Of a stretch of 51,928 nucleotides of DNA, positions 15,386 through 25,136 are shown one piece after another (positions within the stretch are counted from its first letter, which is position 1; each line of letters opens with the position of its first letter). The position numbers were made by a program, and so were the translations under genes. The notes beneath the pieces were generated by a model. It had not been told where the DNA came from. It was given only the letters and a program-made list of their open reading frames with translations, and did no database searches. The stretch is from Acidobacteriota bacterium (lineage in GTDB: Bacteria; Acidobacteriota; Terriglobia; Bryobacterales; Bryobacteraceae): NCBI GenBank assembly GCA_016213725.1, contig JACQZS010000280.1:1-51928 (forward strand), in the 5' to 3' direction.

Positions 15386-17446
15386 TCAGCGCGTCCCCCC
15401 GTACTTCAGCACCCGGAAGATGTTCGAATAGTCGTCCGTCCACGTCCTCAGCCACGGCGCCGCCTCCAGCGGTTTCCCATTCTTGTACGCCTCGGCTTTG
15501 AACACCTCCGGGTTCGACGCCAGCAGCACCCACGACGTCCCGAAGCACTTCCCTTCTTCGTCGTCGTCGGACTCCACGAACAGCGCCGCCTTCCCCAGTG
15601 CCTTCGCGCCGCGCTCCAGCACCGGCGCCAGGTTGATAAACCGGTTCGAGATGTGCACCGCCAGCACCCCGTTCGGCCTCAAGTGCCGGAAGTACTGCTG
15701 CAACGCCTCTTTCGTCAGAAGGTGCACCGGAATCGAATCGCTCGAAAACGCGTCCACCACCAGCGTGTCGTAGTTCTCCACCGGCTCCCTCTCCAGCGAA
15801 AGTCGCGCATCCCCCAGCACCACCTCGATCGCACCCTCGGCGTTCTTCAGATACCAGAAGTGGTCCTTCGCCACCCCCTCCACCGCCGGGTTGATCTCAT
15901 AGAACCGGTAGAGGTCGCCCACCCGCGAATAGCCCGCCAGCGTCCCCGTCCCTAACCCGATCACCCCCACTCTCTGCATGTCCGCGATATTCCGGTTCCG
16001 CATCGTCATGCCCACGCCGGTGTCTTCGCAGTAGTACGTCGCCACCTCCCGCCGCCGCGCCGGATGCGTGAACTGCTCGCCGTGATTGATCGCCCCATGC
16101 ACCAGTGACCGGTAGCCGTCCCAGTCGTACAACCCGTTGTACTGGTTCACCCGCATCTCGCCGTAGAAGTTCCGCGTCACCACCACGCTGTTCTTTACCA
16201 TGTCCCGCACGTCCCGGCCCACCAGCCCCAGCAGCCCGGCCACCACGGTGTACACCAGAATCGCCGGCCAACCCAGCAGATCCTTCCGGAACGGCCAGTC
16301 CTTTTCCAGAAACACCACCACCGCCGCCAGCACCCCGCACGCCGCCACCGAAATCGGCAGCTCGTAGTAGGCGTTGAACAGCGTCGGAGCCAGCAGCGCC
16401 ACAAACACTCCCCCCACCGCTCCGCCCACCGACACCATCAGGAAAAACCCGGTCAGGAACTTCGGATGCGGCTTCCGCAGCGACAGCTCTCCATGGCACA
16501 CCATGCACACAATGAAGAACGCCAGCGAGTACACCGCAATGCACAGCCGCAGGTCCGGACGCTCCGACGGACCCAGGCTCGTCAGCCATGCCAGCATGCC
16601 CAGCGCCGCCGGCATCGCAATCAGGAACCACTTCCGCTGATACCACCCGTCAGCGTCGAAGCACAGGATGAACGACAACAGATACAGCGTCAGCGGCAGA
16701 ATCCACAGGAACGGAATCGGCGCCAGATCCATGCTCATGTGCGTGGTCAGCGACAGCAGCAGCATCGAGGGGCCCGCCGCCAACGCAATCCAGAGCGCGT
16801 AGCTCCCCCGCGAGGGCTGCTCCACCGCCGCCTCTTCTTCCGCCTCCGTCTCCTCCACCGTCACCGCGCCCTTGTAGCTCCTCCATCCCGTATAGATGCA
16901 CACCAGGGCAAACAACCCGAACAGGCCGCTCCACGTCAGCGCTTGCGCCCGCAGCGTCAGAAACGGCTCTACCAGCGGCGGATAGCTCAGCAGCGCCGCC
17001 ATCGAACCCAGGTTCGATAACGCAAACAGCCGGTACGGCACCTTCCCCGGATGCGCCTGCACGTACCATGCCTGCACCAGCGGCCCCGTCGTCGACAGCA
17101 TGAAGTACGGCAGCCCGATCGTCACCGCCAGCAGCCCCAGAATCCGCAGGATCGGCGCGTCCGGCGTCAGCGGCTTCCACGCCGCGTTCGGCACCACCGG
17201 CAGCAGCGCCAGGCACAACACCAGCAGCACCGCATGCAGCATCCACTGCTGCTTCGGCTTCAATCGCTTCACAATCCCGTGCGAATACGCATATCCCAGC
17301 AGAAGCGCCGTCTGGAAGAACAGCAGGCAGGTCGCCCACACAGCCGCGGTCCCTCCGAACCAGGGCAAAATCATCTTGGCGATCATCGGCTGAACTTGGA
17401 ACAGCAGGAAGGCGCTCAGGAAAATGGTGATGGCGTAAATCAACAT
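15386..17446 (-). CDS. Membrane protein fused to a spermidine-synthase-like domain
   Basis: A 686-residue protein. The first ~400 residues contain about a dozen hydrophobic segments, starting LIYAITIFLSAFLLFQVQPM, typical of the MFS-like half of these fusions. The C-terminal ~200 residues form a Rossmann domain with GVIGLGTGTLAGYS, YEINPAVEGVA, VVLGDARLSLE and DTLVVDAFSSDSIPVHLLT, the aminopropyltransferase-like signature. The substrate is unknown: polyamine synthesis is not proven for membrane-fused members. A 72-bp gap separates it from the divergent DUF1080 gene. Confidence 0.85.
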   Translation of the reverse strand: MLIYAITIFLSAFLLFQVQPMIAKMILPWFGGTAAVWATCLLFFQTALLLGYAYSHGIVKRLKPKQQWMLHAVLLVLCLALLPVVPNAAWKPLTPDAPILRILGLLAVTIGLPYFMLSTTGPLVQAWYVQAHPGKVPYRLFALSNLGSMAALLSYPPLVEPFLTLRAQALTWSGLFGLFALVCIYTGWRSYKGAVTVEETEAEEEAAVEQPSRGSYALWIALAAGPSMLLLSLTTHMSMDLAPIPFLWILPLTLYLLSFILCFDADGWYQRKWFLIAMPAALGMLAWLTSLGPSERPDLRLCIAVYSLAFFIVCMVCHGELSLRKPHPKFLTGFFLMVSVGGAVGGVFVALLAPTLFNAYYELPISVAACGVLAAVVVFLEKDWPFRKDLLGWPAILVYTVVAGLLGLVGRDVRDMVKNSVVVTRNFYGEMRVNQYNGLYDWDGYRSLVHGAINHGEQFTHPARRREVATYYCEDTGVGMTMRNRNIADMQRVGVIGLGTGTLAGYSRVGDLYRFYEINPAVEGVAKDHFWYLKNAEGAIEVVLGDARLSLEREPVENYDTLVVDAFSSDSIPVHLLTKEALQQYFRHLRPNGVLAVHISNRFINLAPVLERGAKALGKAALFVESDDDEEGKCFGTSWVLLASNPEVFKAEAYKNGKPLEAAPWLRTWTDDYSNIFRVLKYGGTR

Positions 17447-17518
17447 GGCAAAACCCCGATTCTACGCCATTCTCGACCCGCCCCTCCGATGGTTATAGAA
17501 TGGCTCGGGCTTCACCCC

Positions 17519-18211
17519 ATGAAAATCTTCCCTCTTCTCCTCCTCCCAGCCGCCCTCCTCTTCGCGGCCGGCGCCCCCAAAGGCTTCCGCTCCATCTTCA
17601 ACGGCAAGGACCTCAAGGGCTGGCACATCTCCGAAGTCAACCACCACGGCAACACCAAGGCCTGGAAAGTGGAGCCCGGCGGCATCCTCACCGTCACCCA
17701 GGACCGCCCCGGCAACGGCGGCATCCTCCTCACCGACAAGCTCTACAAGAACTTTGAAGTCTCCCTCGAAGTCAACCCCGACTTCGGCTGCGACGGCGGC
17801 CTCTTCCTCCGCTCCACCGAAAAGGGCGAAGCCTATCAGGTCATGCTCGACTACCTCGAAGGCGGCAACATGGGCGGCATTTACGGCGAAGGGCTCAAAG
17901 GCCTCGGCCGCGACACCGGCACCGGCAAACGCATGGACCCCAACTGGAAACAGTATTGGAAGAAGGGCGATTGGAACCTCATCCGCGCCCGCATCGAAGG
18001 CGACGTCCCCCACATCCAGGTCTGGATGAACGGCACTCAGATCGTCGATTGGACCGACTCCGAGAATCGCCTCCCCGGCGGCGCCACCTCCGGCATGATC
18101 GCCGTTCAGTCCCATATGTCCAACCCCGATCCCGCCGCCAAAGGCAATCGCTGGGTCCCCAACGGTTTCCACCGCTTCCGCAATATCGCCGTCCGCGAGA
18201 TCATTAAGTAA
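17519..18211 (+). CDS. Secreted DUF1080 (3-keto-disaccharide hydrolase) protein
   Basis: The ATG at 17519 gives 230 residues with a clear signal peptide (MKIFPLLLLPAALLFAAGA). The remainder is one DUF1080 jelly roll: FRSIFNGKDLKGW, WKVEPGGILTV, GGLFLRSTEKGEAYQVMLD and GFHRFRNIAVREI. DUF1080 proteins are glucanase-like beta sandwiches; characterised members cleave 3-keto-glycosides. The Gfo/Idh/MocA gene follows after 16 bp, a pairing that fits oxidation at C3 followed by cleavage. The acid residues that do the cleavage cannot be assigned from sequence alone. Confidence 0.88.
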   Translation: MKIFPLLLLPAALLFAAGAPKGFRSIFNGKDLKGWHISEVNHHGNTKAWKVEPGGILTVTQDRPGNGGILLTDKLYKNFEVSLEVNPDFGCDGGLFLRSTEKGEAYQVMLDYLEGGNMGGIYGEGLKGLGRDTGTGKRMDPNWKQYWKKGDWNLIRARIEGDVPHIQVWMNGTQIVDWTDSENRLPGGATSGMIAVQSHMSNPDPAAKGNRWVPNGFHRFRNIAVREIIK

Positions 18212-18227
18212 AGGAACCACCGTCACC

Positions 18228-19421
18228 ATGCTCTCCCGCCGCTCCGCCGCCCAGGCCGCCGCCATCTCCGCCCTTTCTTACTCCCGCATCCTCGGCGCCA
18301 ACGACCGCATCGGCCTCGGCGTCGTCGGCACCGGCGGCCGCGGCACCTACGTCATGACCAGGTTCCAGGCCTTCGCAGACTGCGAGGTCCGCGCCCTCTG
18401 CGACGTCTATCCCAAACGCATCGACGACGCCCAGGCCAAAGCCCCCAACACCAAAACCTTCGGCGATCACCGTAAGCTCCTCGAACTCAAGGAAGTCGAC
18501 GCCGTCCTAATCGGCACCCCAGACCATTGGCACTGCGATATCTCCATCGACGCCATGTCCGCCGGCAAGGACGTCTACACCGAAAAGCCCCTCTGCCGTA
18601 CCCGCGACGAAGCGCCCCGCATGGTCAAGGCCGCCCGCATCAACGACCGCATCTGCCAGGTCGGCGTCCAGCAGCGCTCCGGCCCCATCTATCTAGAACC
18701 CCTTGAAAAGTTCGTCCGCTCCGGCGCCATCGGCAAAATCTGCCACGTCGACGCCATCTGGCACGGCGGCCTCCCGCCCCGCGTCCCATCCACGCCGCGC
18801 CGCCAGGTCATCCAGGAAAAGCCCTCCAACCTCGACTGGGTCCGCTTCCTCGGACCCGTCAAGTACCGCGACTGGGCGCCCTCCCAATACTTCAACTTCC
18901 GCGCCTTCCTCGATTTCAACGGCGGCAAGATGACCGACTTCGGCCACCACTGGCTCGATGCCGTCCATCTGTTCATGGGCGAGCGCGCCCCGCGCTCCGC
19001 TGATTTCGCCGGAGGCATCTTCTACCAGTACACCGACGGCCGCACCGCGCCCGACACCTGCAACGCCCTCTTCGAATACGACGGCTTCACCGTCCTCTTC
19101 CAGTCCAACGCCTACTCCACCCCCACCGAGTACGGCATCACGTTCTACGGCGACCAGGGCTCTCTCTTCGTCAACCGCAACCGCTACAAATTCACCCCCG
19201 CCGAAAAGGGCGCGCCCCCGCAGGAACGCCACATCCCCGGCGACATCACCAGCGACCACGTCCGCAACTTCCTCGACTGCTGCAAGTCCCGCAAGCTCCC
19301 CAACGGCGATGTCGCCCTCGCCGCCATCTCCGTCCTCCCCCCGCTCCTGGCCATCCAAAGCTACCAGGAGAAGCGCCGCATCAAGTTCGACCCGGACCGC
19401 CTGGAGGTTCTCCCCCTCTAA
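18228..19421 (+). CDS. Gfo/Idh/MocA-family oxidoreductase, probably Tat-exported
   Basis: A 397-residue NAD(P)-dependent sugar oxidoreductase. MLSRRSAAQAAAIS looks like a twin-arginine signal, though it lacks the usual Phe after RR. The Rossmann fold follows with GLGVVGTGGRG, then TPDHWHCD and VYTEKPLCRT (the EKP catalytic lysine). GGKMTDFGHHWLDAVH carries the His expected in the active site. Members of this family oxidise sugar hydroxyls, often with tightly bound NAD. Export with cofactor would need Tat, and tatA/tatC are at 28.8-30.4 kb. Paired with the DUF1080 gene. Confidence 0.88.
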   Translation: MLSRRSAAQAAAISALSYSRILGANDRIGLGVVGTGGRGTYVMTRFQAFADCEVRALCDVYPKRIDDAQAKAPNTKTFGDHRKLLELKEVDAVLIGTPDHWHCDISIDAMSAGKDVYTEKPLCRTRDEAPRMVKAARINDRICQVGVQQRSGPIYLEPLEKFVRSGAIGKICHVDAIWHGGLPPRVPSTPRRQVIQEKPSNLDWVRFLGPVKYRDWAPSQYFNFRAFLDFNGGKMTDFGHHWLDAVHLFMGERAPRSADFAGGIFYQYTDGRTAPDTCNALFEYDGFTVLFQSNAYSTPTEYGITFYGDQGSLFVNRNRYKFTPAEKGAPPQERHIPGDITSDHVRNFLDCCKSRKLPNGDVALAAISVLPPLLAIQSYQEKRRIKFDPDRLEVLPL

Positions 19422-19430
19422 CGTCAGCCA

Positions 19431-21899
19431 TCACGGCCGCAACTCGATCTCCCGCGTCTGCGTCTGACCCGTCAACGCGTCTTTCACCACCACCGTCCAG
19501 CGCCCCGGCGCGTCGTTCCGCGCCGTGCGCCAGAGATGCGCCGCCCTGCCGTTCGGCGCAATCACGTTGGCCGTGTAGTGCGCTACGGCTTTGCCCTCCG
19601 GGTTCCTCACTTCGACGTGAAAGACATGCGTTGCGGCGGGAGTGCGGTCTCCCACCGCCAGCGCCAGCGTCGCCATCTCGCCCCGGTTCACCTCCCGCGG
19701 CGCCGCCACCCTCAGCGGTTCGATGGCCACCGGCGAGAAGGCGTAGAGCGCCGGCTGATAGGGGTCCAGCGTGATGTCGAGCTTGGTTTGAATCCCCAGC
19801 GCTTTGGATTGGCGGAGGTCGTAGGCCTGCAGGGGCGCGGGCAGTGTGAGGGTCACCCGCCGGACCTTCTCAAAGCGCTGGTTCGACTTGAAATCGGGCG
19901 GACCGAGTTCGTTCACGCGCAACTGGGGGTTCGAAAGCAGGCCCACAATGCGCACCCCGCCATTCGAAAACGTGTGCGTCTCGATGCCCGCGCTGTCGCT
20001 GACTTGGAACTCCGGCCTGAAGTCCTCGAGGAGCGCGGCCATCTGCTGCAGCGTGGGGCGCTCTTTGCCGGTGAGCCGCTGCTGGTGGTAGTTGAGGACG
20101 TCCATCTGCGAATAGCGGACGCCTTGCAGGCTGGGCTCGGCCCGCTTCTTGATGCTCGTGTCGTATTGGCCTGGCTCTCCGTCGGCAATCACGAGTCCGC
20201 CTTGCTGGACGAACTCGCGGATGGCTTCGGATTCCTTGTCGGAGAGGGCGCTGGAGCGCGGGAGGATGAGCGCACGGTAGCCGCCGCGGGCGAGTTCTCC
20301 GGCTTCCAGTTGCAGGTACGAGACGAAGTCGTATTGCAGGCCGAGGTCTTCGATCAACCGGCAGTAGGATTCGCGGAGCCGCAGGAAGTCGCTGTCCATG
20401 CGTTCGGCGGAGGAGGTGCGGTTGATCCAGGCTTCGCCCTGGGCGCGGTGGGCTCGGAGCCATTCGGCGCGCAGGCTGGGCTGGGAGTAGTGGATGGCGA
20501 TGGGGCCGGCCAGGCGGCGGCTGGCGATGAGTTGCGCGCCGAGGCCGCCGCGGATCTCGTTGTAGTAGGCGGCGGCTTCCTGGCCGCGCGGACCGGAGAA
20601 CTCGTCCTTCTCGTTCCAGATGATGTTGCCGCGCGCGCCGTGAAGGAGTTCATACCAGATGCGGTGCTGCTCCCAGGGGCCTTTCTCGAACGCCGTGGTG
20701 ATGAAGGCCAGGTTCGGATTGAGAGAGCGGATGATCTCGATGTTGTTGCCGATGTCGTAGGGCTCCAGCGCAGGCAGCGCCTGCGTCAGGCGGGCGTAGT
20801 CGTAGCCGCCCCAGCCGGGCATCTGCGCGCCGGCGATGGCCACGTAGGCGTCAGGGTCGACTGAGCGGATGGCGTCGGCGCCGAACTTCAGCGCGCGGGC
20901 GAACGACACGTCCATCCACTCCTTGTGGTCGGACCAGGCGGAGTAGTTTTCGTCGGTGTGCTTGAATGCTTGATTGGTGGTTTCCGGGATCACCGCATCC
21001 CAGGCGGTGTAGCGCGTGCCCCACTGGCGGTTGAGCGCGGCGATGGTGCCGTACTTCTCCTTGAGCCACTGGCGCATCTCGGCCAGGGAGTGATCGGAGA
21101 AGTCGAAGTCCCAGAAGGCGGCCAGGTCGGCGATGCCGGATTCGTCGGCGAGGTCGTAGAAGATGGGGCGGTAAGGAGACCAGGTGCGGGCGGCGTCGAT
21201 CAGGCGCTGGCGGATGGTGGCCAGCCAGGCTGGATCGTTGAGGCTGGGGTGGCGCTTGAAGGCCTCCAGCGAGGTGGGGTCTTTCTTGTAGAGTTCTTTG
21301 GCCTGGAGCCAGGACCACTGCTGGATGCGGTCCGGACGGTAGCGGTGGTATTCGGCGTAGAAGTCCGTGGCGATGTTCTCGGAGTACCAGCGGAGGTTGT
21401 TCTTGAGAAGGAACTCCGGCGGGGTCCTGGAGCGGCCGTTGTATTGGCCGCCGGAGATGCCGCGGGCGATGTACTGGGCGCCCTGCTCCGGCGTGTGGCT
21501 CTGCCACATCATGATTTCGTAGTCGTCCCACTGGCGCGTGGGCGGCTTGGCGATGAAGTTGATGGTGGCGGTTTCGTCGCGGCGATCCGGCGCGCCTTTG
21601 AGGTTGCGGCCGTCAAGGGTGAAGCGCACCTGCAGTGTGTTGGCCATGGCGACGGCGCGGCGCAGGTCTAGCGGGAACCGGATCTCGGTTTCGTCGGTGA
21701 GATCGAGGGCGAGAGTCCGGTCTTCGACGGTGCGGCCCAGCATGTCGGTCCAGAGGATCTTGAGCGTGGCTTTGCCGGCGGCCTGGGGATTGGTGCGGTA
21801 GACGGCGGTGACGGGCGCGTCGCGCTCGAGTGCGTTGGATGGGAGGATGATTTCCGCGGCGGTGGCGGTGAGGGCCAGCAGGAAGAGGGCGGCCCGCAT
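19431..21899 (-). CDS. Secreted GH42-like glycosidase (beta-galactosidase-like)
   Basis: An 822-residue protein with a signal peptide (MRAALFLLALTATAAE), a beta-sandwich (about 20-120), a TIM-barrel region (about 125-460) and a glutamine-amidotransferase-like domain (about 505-600, RALILPRSSALSDKE), as in GH42 beta-galactosidases. FYDLADESG with E253 may carry the acid/base and IWNEKDEFSG near 427-436 may carry the nucleophile; these are inferences. Additional beta-rich domains complete the C-terminus. It is the third gene of a tight operon, 3 bp after the DUF5107/TPR gene. Codon use changes inside it: G-ending in the last ~350 bp, C-ending before. Confidence 0.72.
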   Translation of the reverse strand: MRAALFLLALTATAAEIILPSNALERDAPVTAVYRTNPQAAGKATLKILWTDMLGRTVEDRTLALDLTDETEIRFPLDLRRAVAMANTLQVRFTLDGRNLKGAPDRRDETATINFIAKPPTRQWDDYEIMMWQSHTPEQGAQYIARGISGGQYNGRSRTPPEFLLKNNLRWYSENIATDFYAEYHRYRPDRIQQWSWLQAKELYKKDPTSLEAFKRHPSLNDPAWLATIRQRLIDAARTWSPYRPIFYDLADESGIADLAAFWDFDFSDHSLAEMRQWLKEKYGTIAALNRQWGTRYTAWDAVIPETTNQAFKHTDENYSAWSDHKEWMDVSFARALKFGADAIRSVDPDAYVAIAGAQMPGWGGYDYARLTQALPALEPYDIGNNIEIIRSLNPNLAFITTAFEKGPWEQHRIWYELLHGARGNIIWNEKDEFSGPRGQEAAAYYNEIRGGLGAQLIASRRLAGPIAIHYSQPSLRAEWLRAHRAQGEAWINRTSSAERMDSDFLRLRESYCRLIEDLGLQYDFVSYLQLEAGELARGGYRALILPRSSALSDKESEAIREFVQQGGLVIADGEPGQYDTSIKKRAEPSLQGVRYSQMDVLNYHQQRLTGKERPTLQQMAALLEDFRPEFQVSDSAGIETHTFSNGGVRIVGLLSNPQLRVNELGPPDFKSNQRFEKVRRVTLTLPAPLQAYDLRQSKALGIQTKLDITLDPYQPALYAFSPVAIEPLRVAAPREVNRGEMATLALAVGDRTPAATHVFHVEVRNPEGKAVAHYTANVIAPNGRAAHLWRTARNDAPGRWTVVVKDALTGQTQTREIELRP

Positions 21900-21902
21900 G
21901 GG

Positions 21903-24900
21903 TTACCTTTCAGCGGGGACGTCGTTGCGGAGATCCAGACGGGCGGGCAGGAAGTCCGGCAGCGCTTCAACGGAGGCGGCCATGAGGCGGCGGGCTTCTT
22001 CGGAATGGCCCGCCTGCTTTTCAGCGAGGCCAAGAAGATAAAGGGCTTCGGCGCGGTGTTGAGGGGCTTTGTCGTTGCGCTCGGTTTCGGCGAAGTGGAT
22101 GAACTTGTCGCGGAGGGCGGCGAGTTCGGCGCTGCGGCCCAGGCGCGCCAGCGCGAAGATCATGTGGAAGTTTTCGCTGCTCCAACTGTCGCGATCGCCC
22201 GTGAGGTAGGGGAGGCCGGCGAGGGCCTTCTCGTAAGCCTGTTTGGCTTCGGCGGTGCGGCCCAGTGCTTCTAGCGCGCGGCCGATGTAGTAGGAGAGGC
22301 GCGGCGAAGTCTGCGTAGCGAAGTCGTCCACGCCAAGAGATTCAGGGGGCGTGAGGGCGGCGGTGAACAGGGTAAGGGCTGCGGCGTAGTCGCCCTTGTT
22401 GAAGGCCTGGGCTCCGGCGCCGGACTGCATGAGGCGGTATTTGTCGCGCAGGCCGTAGCTGCGGTGGCGGACAGCGAAGCGGTGGGCCCTGATGAGTTCG
22501 GCGGCGGCGGCGTAGTTGCCCTGAGCGAGGTAGGCGGTGAAGACACCTTCGGCGAGATCGTCGTCGCCGGGGGAGCGCGCGAGGGCTTTCTGGAGGACGG
22601 CGAGTTGGGCTTCGAAGTTGCCGGCGCGGGCGTAGAGGGCGGAGAGATCGTTGATGGTGCGGATGTGTGCTGGATTGAGGGCGACGGCCTTTTCGAGTTC
22701 GGCGGCGGCCTGGGCGGGTTCGATGTTCTGGGCCGCGTAGGCCAGGCCGAGCGCGCGGTGGACGGAGAAGTTCCGGGGATCGAGTTCGGCGGCGCTCTTC
22801 CACTGGACGATGGCCTCAGAAGCGCGGCCGCGGAAGTAGAGGAGGCAGCCGAGGGCGAAGCGGGCAACGGGGTCGCGGGGGTTGTCCGAGATGGCTGCGC
22901 TGAAGACGGCTTCGCTTTCGGGGCGGAAGGGGAATCGATCGATGTTCTTCGCCGAGGCGCGGGCCTGGTTGAGGGCTTCCACGTGTTTGGCGCCGTCGCC
23001 GGCCTGGCGGTAGGCGTAGGCGAGGGTATAGTAGAACTCCGGGGTGGTGCCGTAGGGATCGCTGTTGGTGGGAGTGAGCAGGGCGAGGAGCGCGGCGGCG
23101 TCGCGCCACTGGCGGAGGTCCTGATAGAACACCGACACGCCGAGCGCTTCCTGGGTTTGCGAGCCAAGGAGGCGGAGAAGAGCGGACTTGGCGGCGGGCG
23201 TGGGCGCGAGGAAGTAGCGCTCGGCGCGGGCGATGCGGCTGGTGGGGTCGATCTTCTCAGCGGCGGCGAGATGGCGGGCGGCTTCGGCGGGCTCATGGCT
23301 GAGCCGCTGGAGCAGGGCCAGGAACAGCCGCGAGTTGAGATCGCCGTCGTTGACGGAGAGGGCCTTTTCGAGATGGCCCTTCGCTTCGGGTGTGTTGTTC
23401 CGGAAGAAAGCCAGGCGGGCTAGCTGATATTCGCGGGGGCCGTAGAAGGGGGAGCCGGGCCAGATGTAGTAGAGCTGGCGCTCGGCGCGCGCGGGCTCTG
23501 CGAGCGCGAGGCGGGCCATGGAGAGGTAGTAGTGTGCTTCGTCGCAGTAGGGATCGCGGTCGATGGCTTTCTGCAGACTCTCGATGGCGGCGGGATAGCG
23601 GGCGTTCAGGTAGTGGTGGATGCCGTACTGGAGATGGGCCCGGGAGTAGCCGGGGTCGAGGGCGAGGGCTTTGTCCAGGAGGGCGGCGGCGCCGGCGGGG
23701 TCGAGTTCCTTGAAGCGGTTTTCGGCGGCGAAGGTGAGTTCTTCGGCGGACATCTGCTCCGCAGCTTTGCGGGGCTTCTCGAGCGGCGCGGTGAAGGGCG
23801 TGTACTCCTTGCGGCCGGGGGCTTCGGTGGGGTGCGTGTAGTCGAAGATCTGGTCCTTGGCGCCAATGGTGATGTGAAGGCCGGGGGCCTTGGCGTTGGG
23901 GAGTTCCACTTTGACGGGCTTGGCGGGGTCGAGGCGGATGGTTTGGGTGAGGAGTTTCTGCATGCCGAGTTGCACGTTGAGGGTGGCGGCGGGGTGGAGG
24001 CGGGTGGCGGCGAAAGTGAGGGTGACGGAGTTGGATTGTTCGGTGAGGTTGAGTGCGACGTCACGGGAGAGGGCGGTGAGGCCGCCGGTGCCGGCGACGG
24101 GGATCCACCACTCAGACCAGGCTTCGGCGTGATGGGGCGGGATCCATTCGTAGTGGCCGTCCCAGACGTGGCGGCCGGATTGCAGCTCGACATACGGGCC
24201 GGCTTTGTCGGTATAGCCGTGTTCGTGATTCTGGGCAGTGGGGCCTGTGCCGAAGGTCCAGAGCTTCATGCCCTGCACCTGGCGGCGGTCGGCGAGGCGG
24301 AAGAGGCCGTAATCCCGATCGAAGGCATAGGCGCCGTGGTAGTCGGCGTAGATGTCGATGCCGAAGACGCCGAGCATGTTGCGGTTGTTGCGGTTCCAGC
24401 TGTAATCGGTGCCGTTGTAGACGGGCCAATCGGCGATGTCGGCGGTGGTGTGGCCGACGGTGCGCGACATGGAGTAGAGGAAGCGCGTTTCAGGGGTGGC
24501 GGAGATCGCGGTGTTCACCCACAGCATCTGCGGCATGCGGGCGGTGCGGGTGTTGAAGCAGAAGATGTCCAACTGGAGGGCGGCGAGGCCGGGGTGGAGG
24601 GTGGCGGAGAAGTTGACCTTCATCTGGTAGACGGGGTCGAGCTGGCCGAGGACGAGGGAGAGCGAGCCGTCGGAGTGGGGAACGAGCTGATGGGCCCAGA
24701 AGGGCTCGCCGTGGAGGGTGAGCGTGTGTAGGTCGTGAGGGCCGGTGAGCTCGGCGCCGGATTGCGGCCAGCCGTTGCGGGGGTTGTAGGGGGCGGGTTT
24801 GATGACGTCGTTGCGGTACCAGACTTCGCGGCGGCGGAGCTTGTCGTAGAGCGAGAAGAAGTGGCCGCCGAGTTCGGGGAGATAGGTGAGCTTGAGGTAC

Positions 24901-25136
24901 TCGTTTTCGATGAAGACGGCTTTGTAGGTGTGGGGCTTGGGATCGCCGGGCTGGAAGGGGGAGAGGAAGCTGGGGAAAGGGTAGAGTCCGGAGACGGTGG
25001 ACTGCGGGAAGAGGGCCGGCTCCAGTTCGCGGCCGGAGTGCGTGTAGGTAGGGATGGTGATGGAGCCTTCCGAGGAGCGGACGGCGGGGGATTGCGCCAG
25101 CACCAGGGTGGGCAGGAAGAGCAGGGCGAGTTTCAT
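21903..25136 (-). CDS. Secreted DUF5107 domain protein with C-terminal TPR array
   Basis: The ATG at 25136 overlaps the preceding stop in an ATGA, giving 1077 residues with a signal peptide (MKLALLFLPTLVLAQ). Residues ~30-330 form the DUF5107 domain, a galactose-mutarotase-like sandwich: FIENEYLKLTYLPELGGHFF and FSATLHPGLAALQLDIFCFN are typical. From ~440 to the end there are many TPR-like helix pairs (e.g. ALDPGYSRAHLQYGIHHYLN). Such proteins are thought to bind carbohydrates and partners rather than catalyse. It lies between the transglutaminase-like protein and the glycosidase and may organise them outside the cytoplasm. Confidence 0.82.
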   Translation of the reverse strand: MKLALLFLPTLVLAQSPAVRSSEGSITIPTYTHSGRELEPALFPQSTVSGLYPFPSFLSPFQPGDPKPHTYKAVFIENEYLKLTYLPELGGHFFSLYDKLRRREVWYRNDVIKPAPYNPRNGWPQSGAELTGPHDLHTLTLHGEPFWAHQLVPHSDGSLSLVLGQLDPVYQMKVNFSATLHPGLAALQLDIFCFNTRTARMPQMLWVNTAISATPETRFLYSMSRTVGHTTADIADWPVYNGTDYSWNRNNRNMLGVFGIDIYADYHGAYAFDRDYGLFRLADRRQVQGMKLWTFGTGPTAQNHEHGYTDKAGPYVELQSGRHVWDGHYEWIPPHHAEAWSEWWIPVAGTGGLTALSRDVALNLTEQSNSVTLTFAATRLHPAATLNVQLGMQKLLTQTIRLDPAKPVKVELPNAKAPGLHITIGAKDQIFDYTHPTEAPGRKEYTPFTAPLEKPRKAAEQMSAEELTFAAENRFKELDPAGAAALLDKALALDPGYSRAHLQYGIHHYLNARYPAAIESLQKAIDRDPYCDEAHYYLSMARLALAEPARAERQLYYIWPGSPFYGPREYQLARLAFFRNNTPEAKGHLEKALSVNDGDLNSRLFLALLQRLSHEPAEAARHLAAAEKIDPTSRIARAERYFLAPTPAAKSALLRLLGSQTQEALGVSVFYQDLRQWRDAAALLALLTPTNSDPYGTTPEFYYTLAYAYRQAGDGAKHVEALNQARASAKNIDRFPFRPESEAVFSAAISDNPRDPVARFALGCLLYFRGRASEAIVQWKSAAELDPRNFSVHRALGLAYAAQNIEPAQAAAELEKAVALNPAHIRTINDLSALYARAGNFEAQLAVLQKALARSPGDDDLAEGVFTAYLAQGNYAAAAELIRAHRFAVRHRSYGLRDKYRLMQSGAGAQAFNKGDYAAALTLFTAALTPPESLGVDDFATQTSPRLSYYIGRALEALGRTAEAKQAYEKALAGLPYLTGDRDSWSSENFHMIFALARLGRSAELAALRDKFIHFAETERNDKAPQHRAEALYLLGLAEKQAGHSEEARRLMAASVEALPDFLPARLDLRNDVPAER

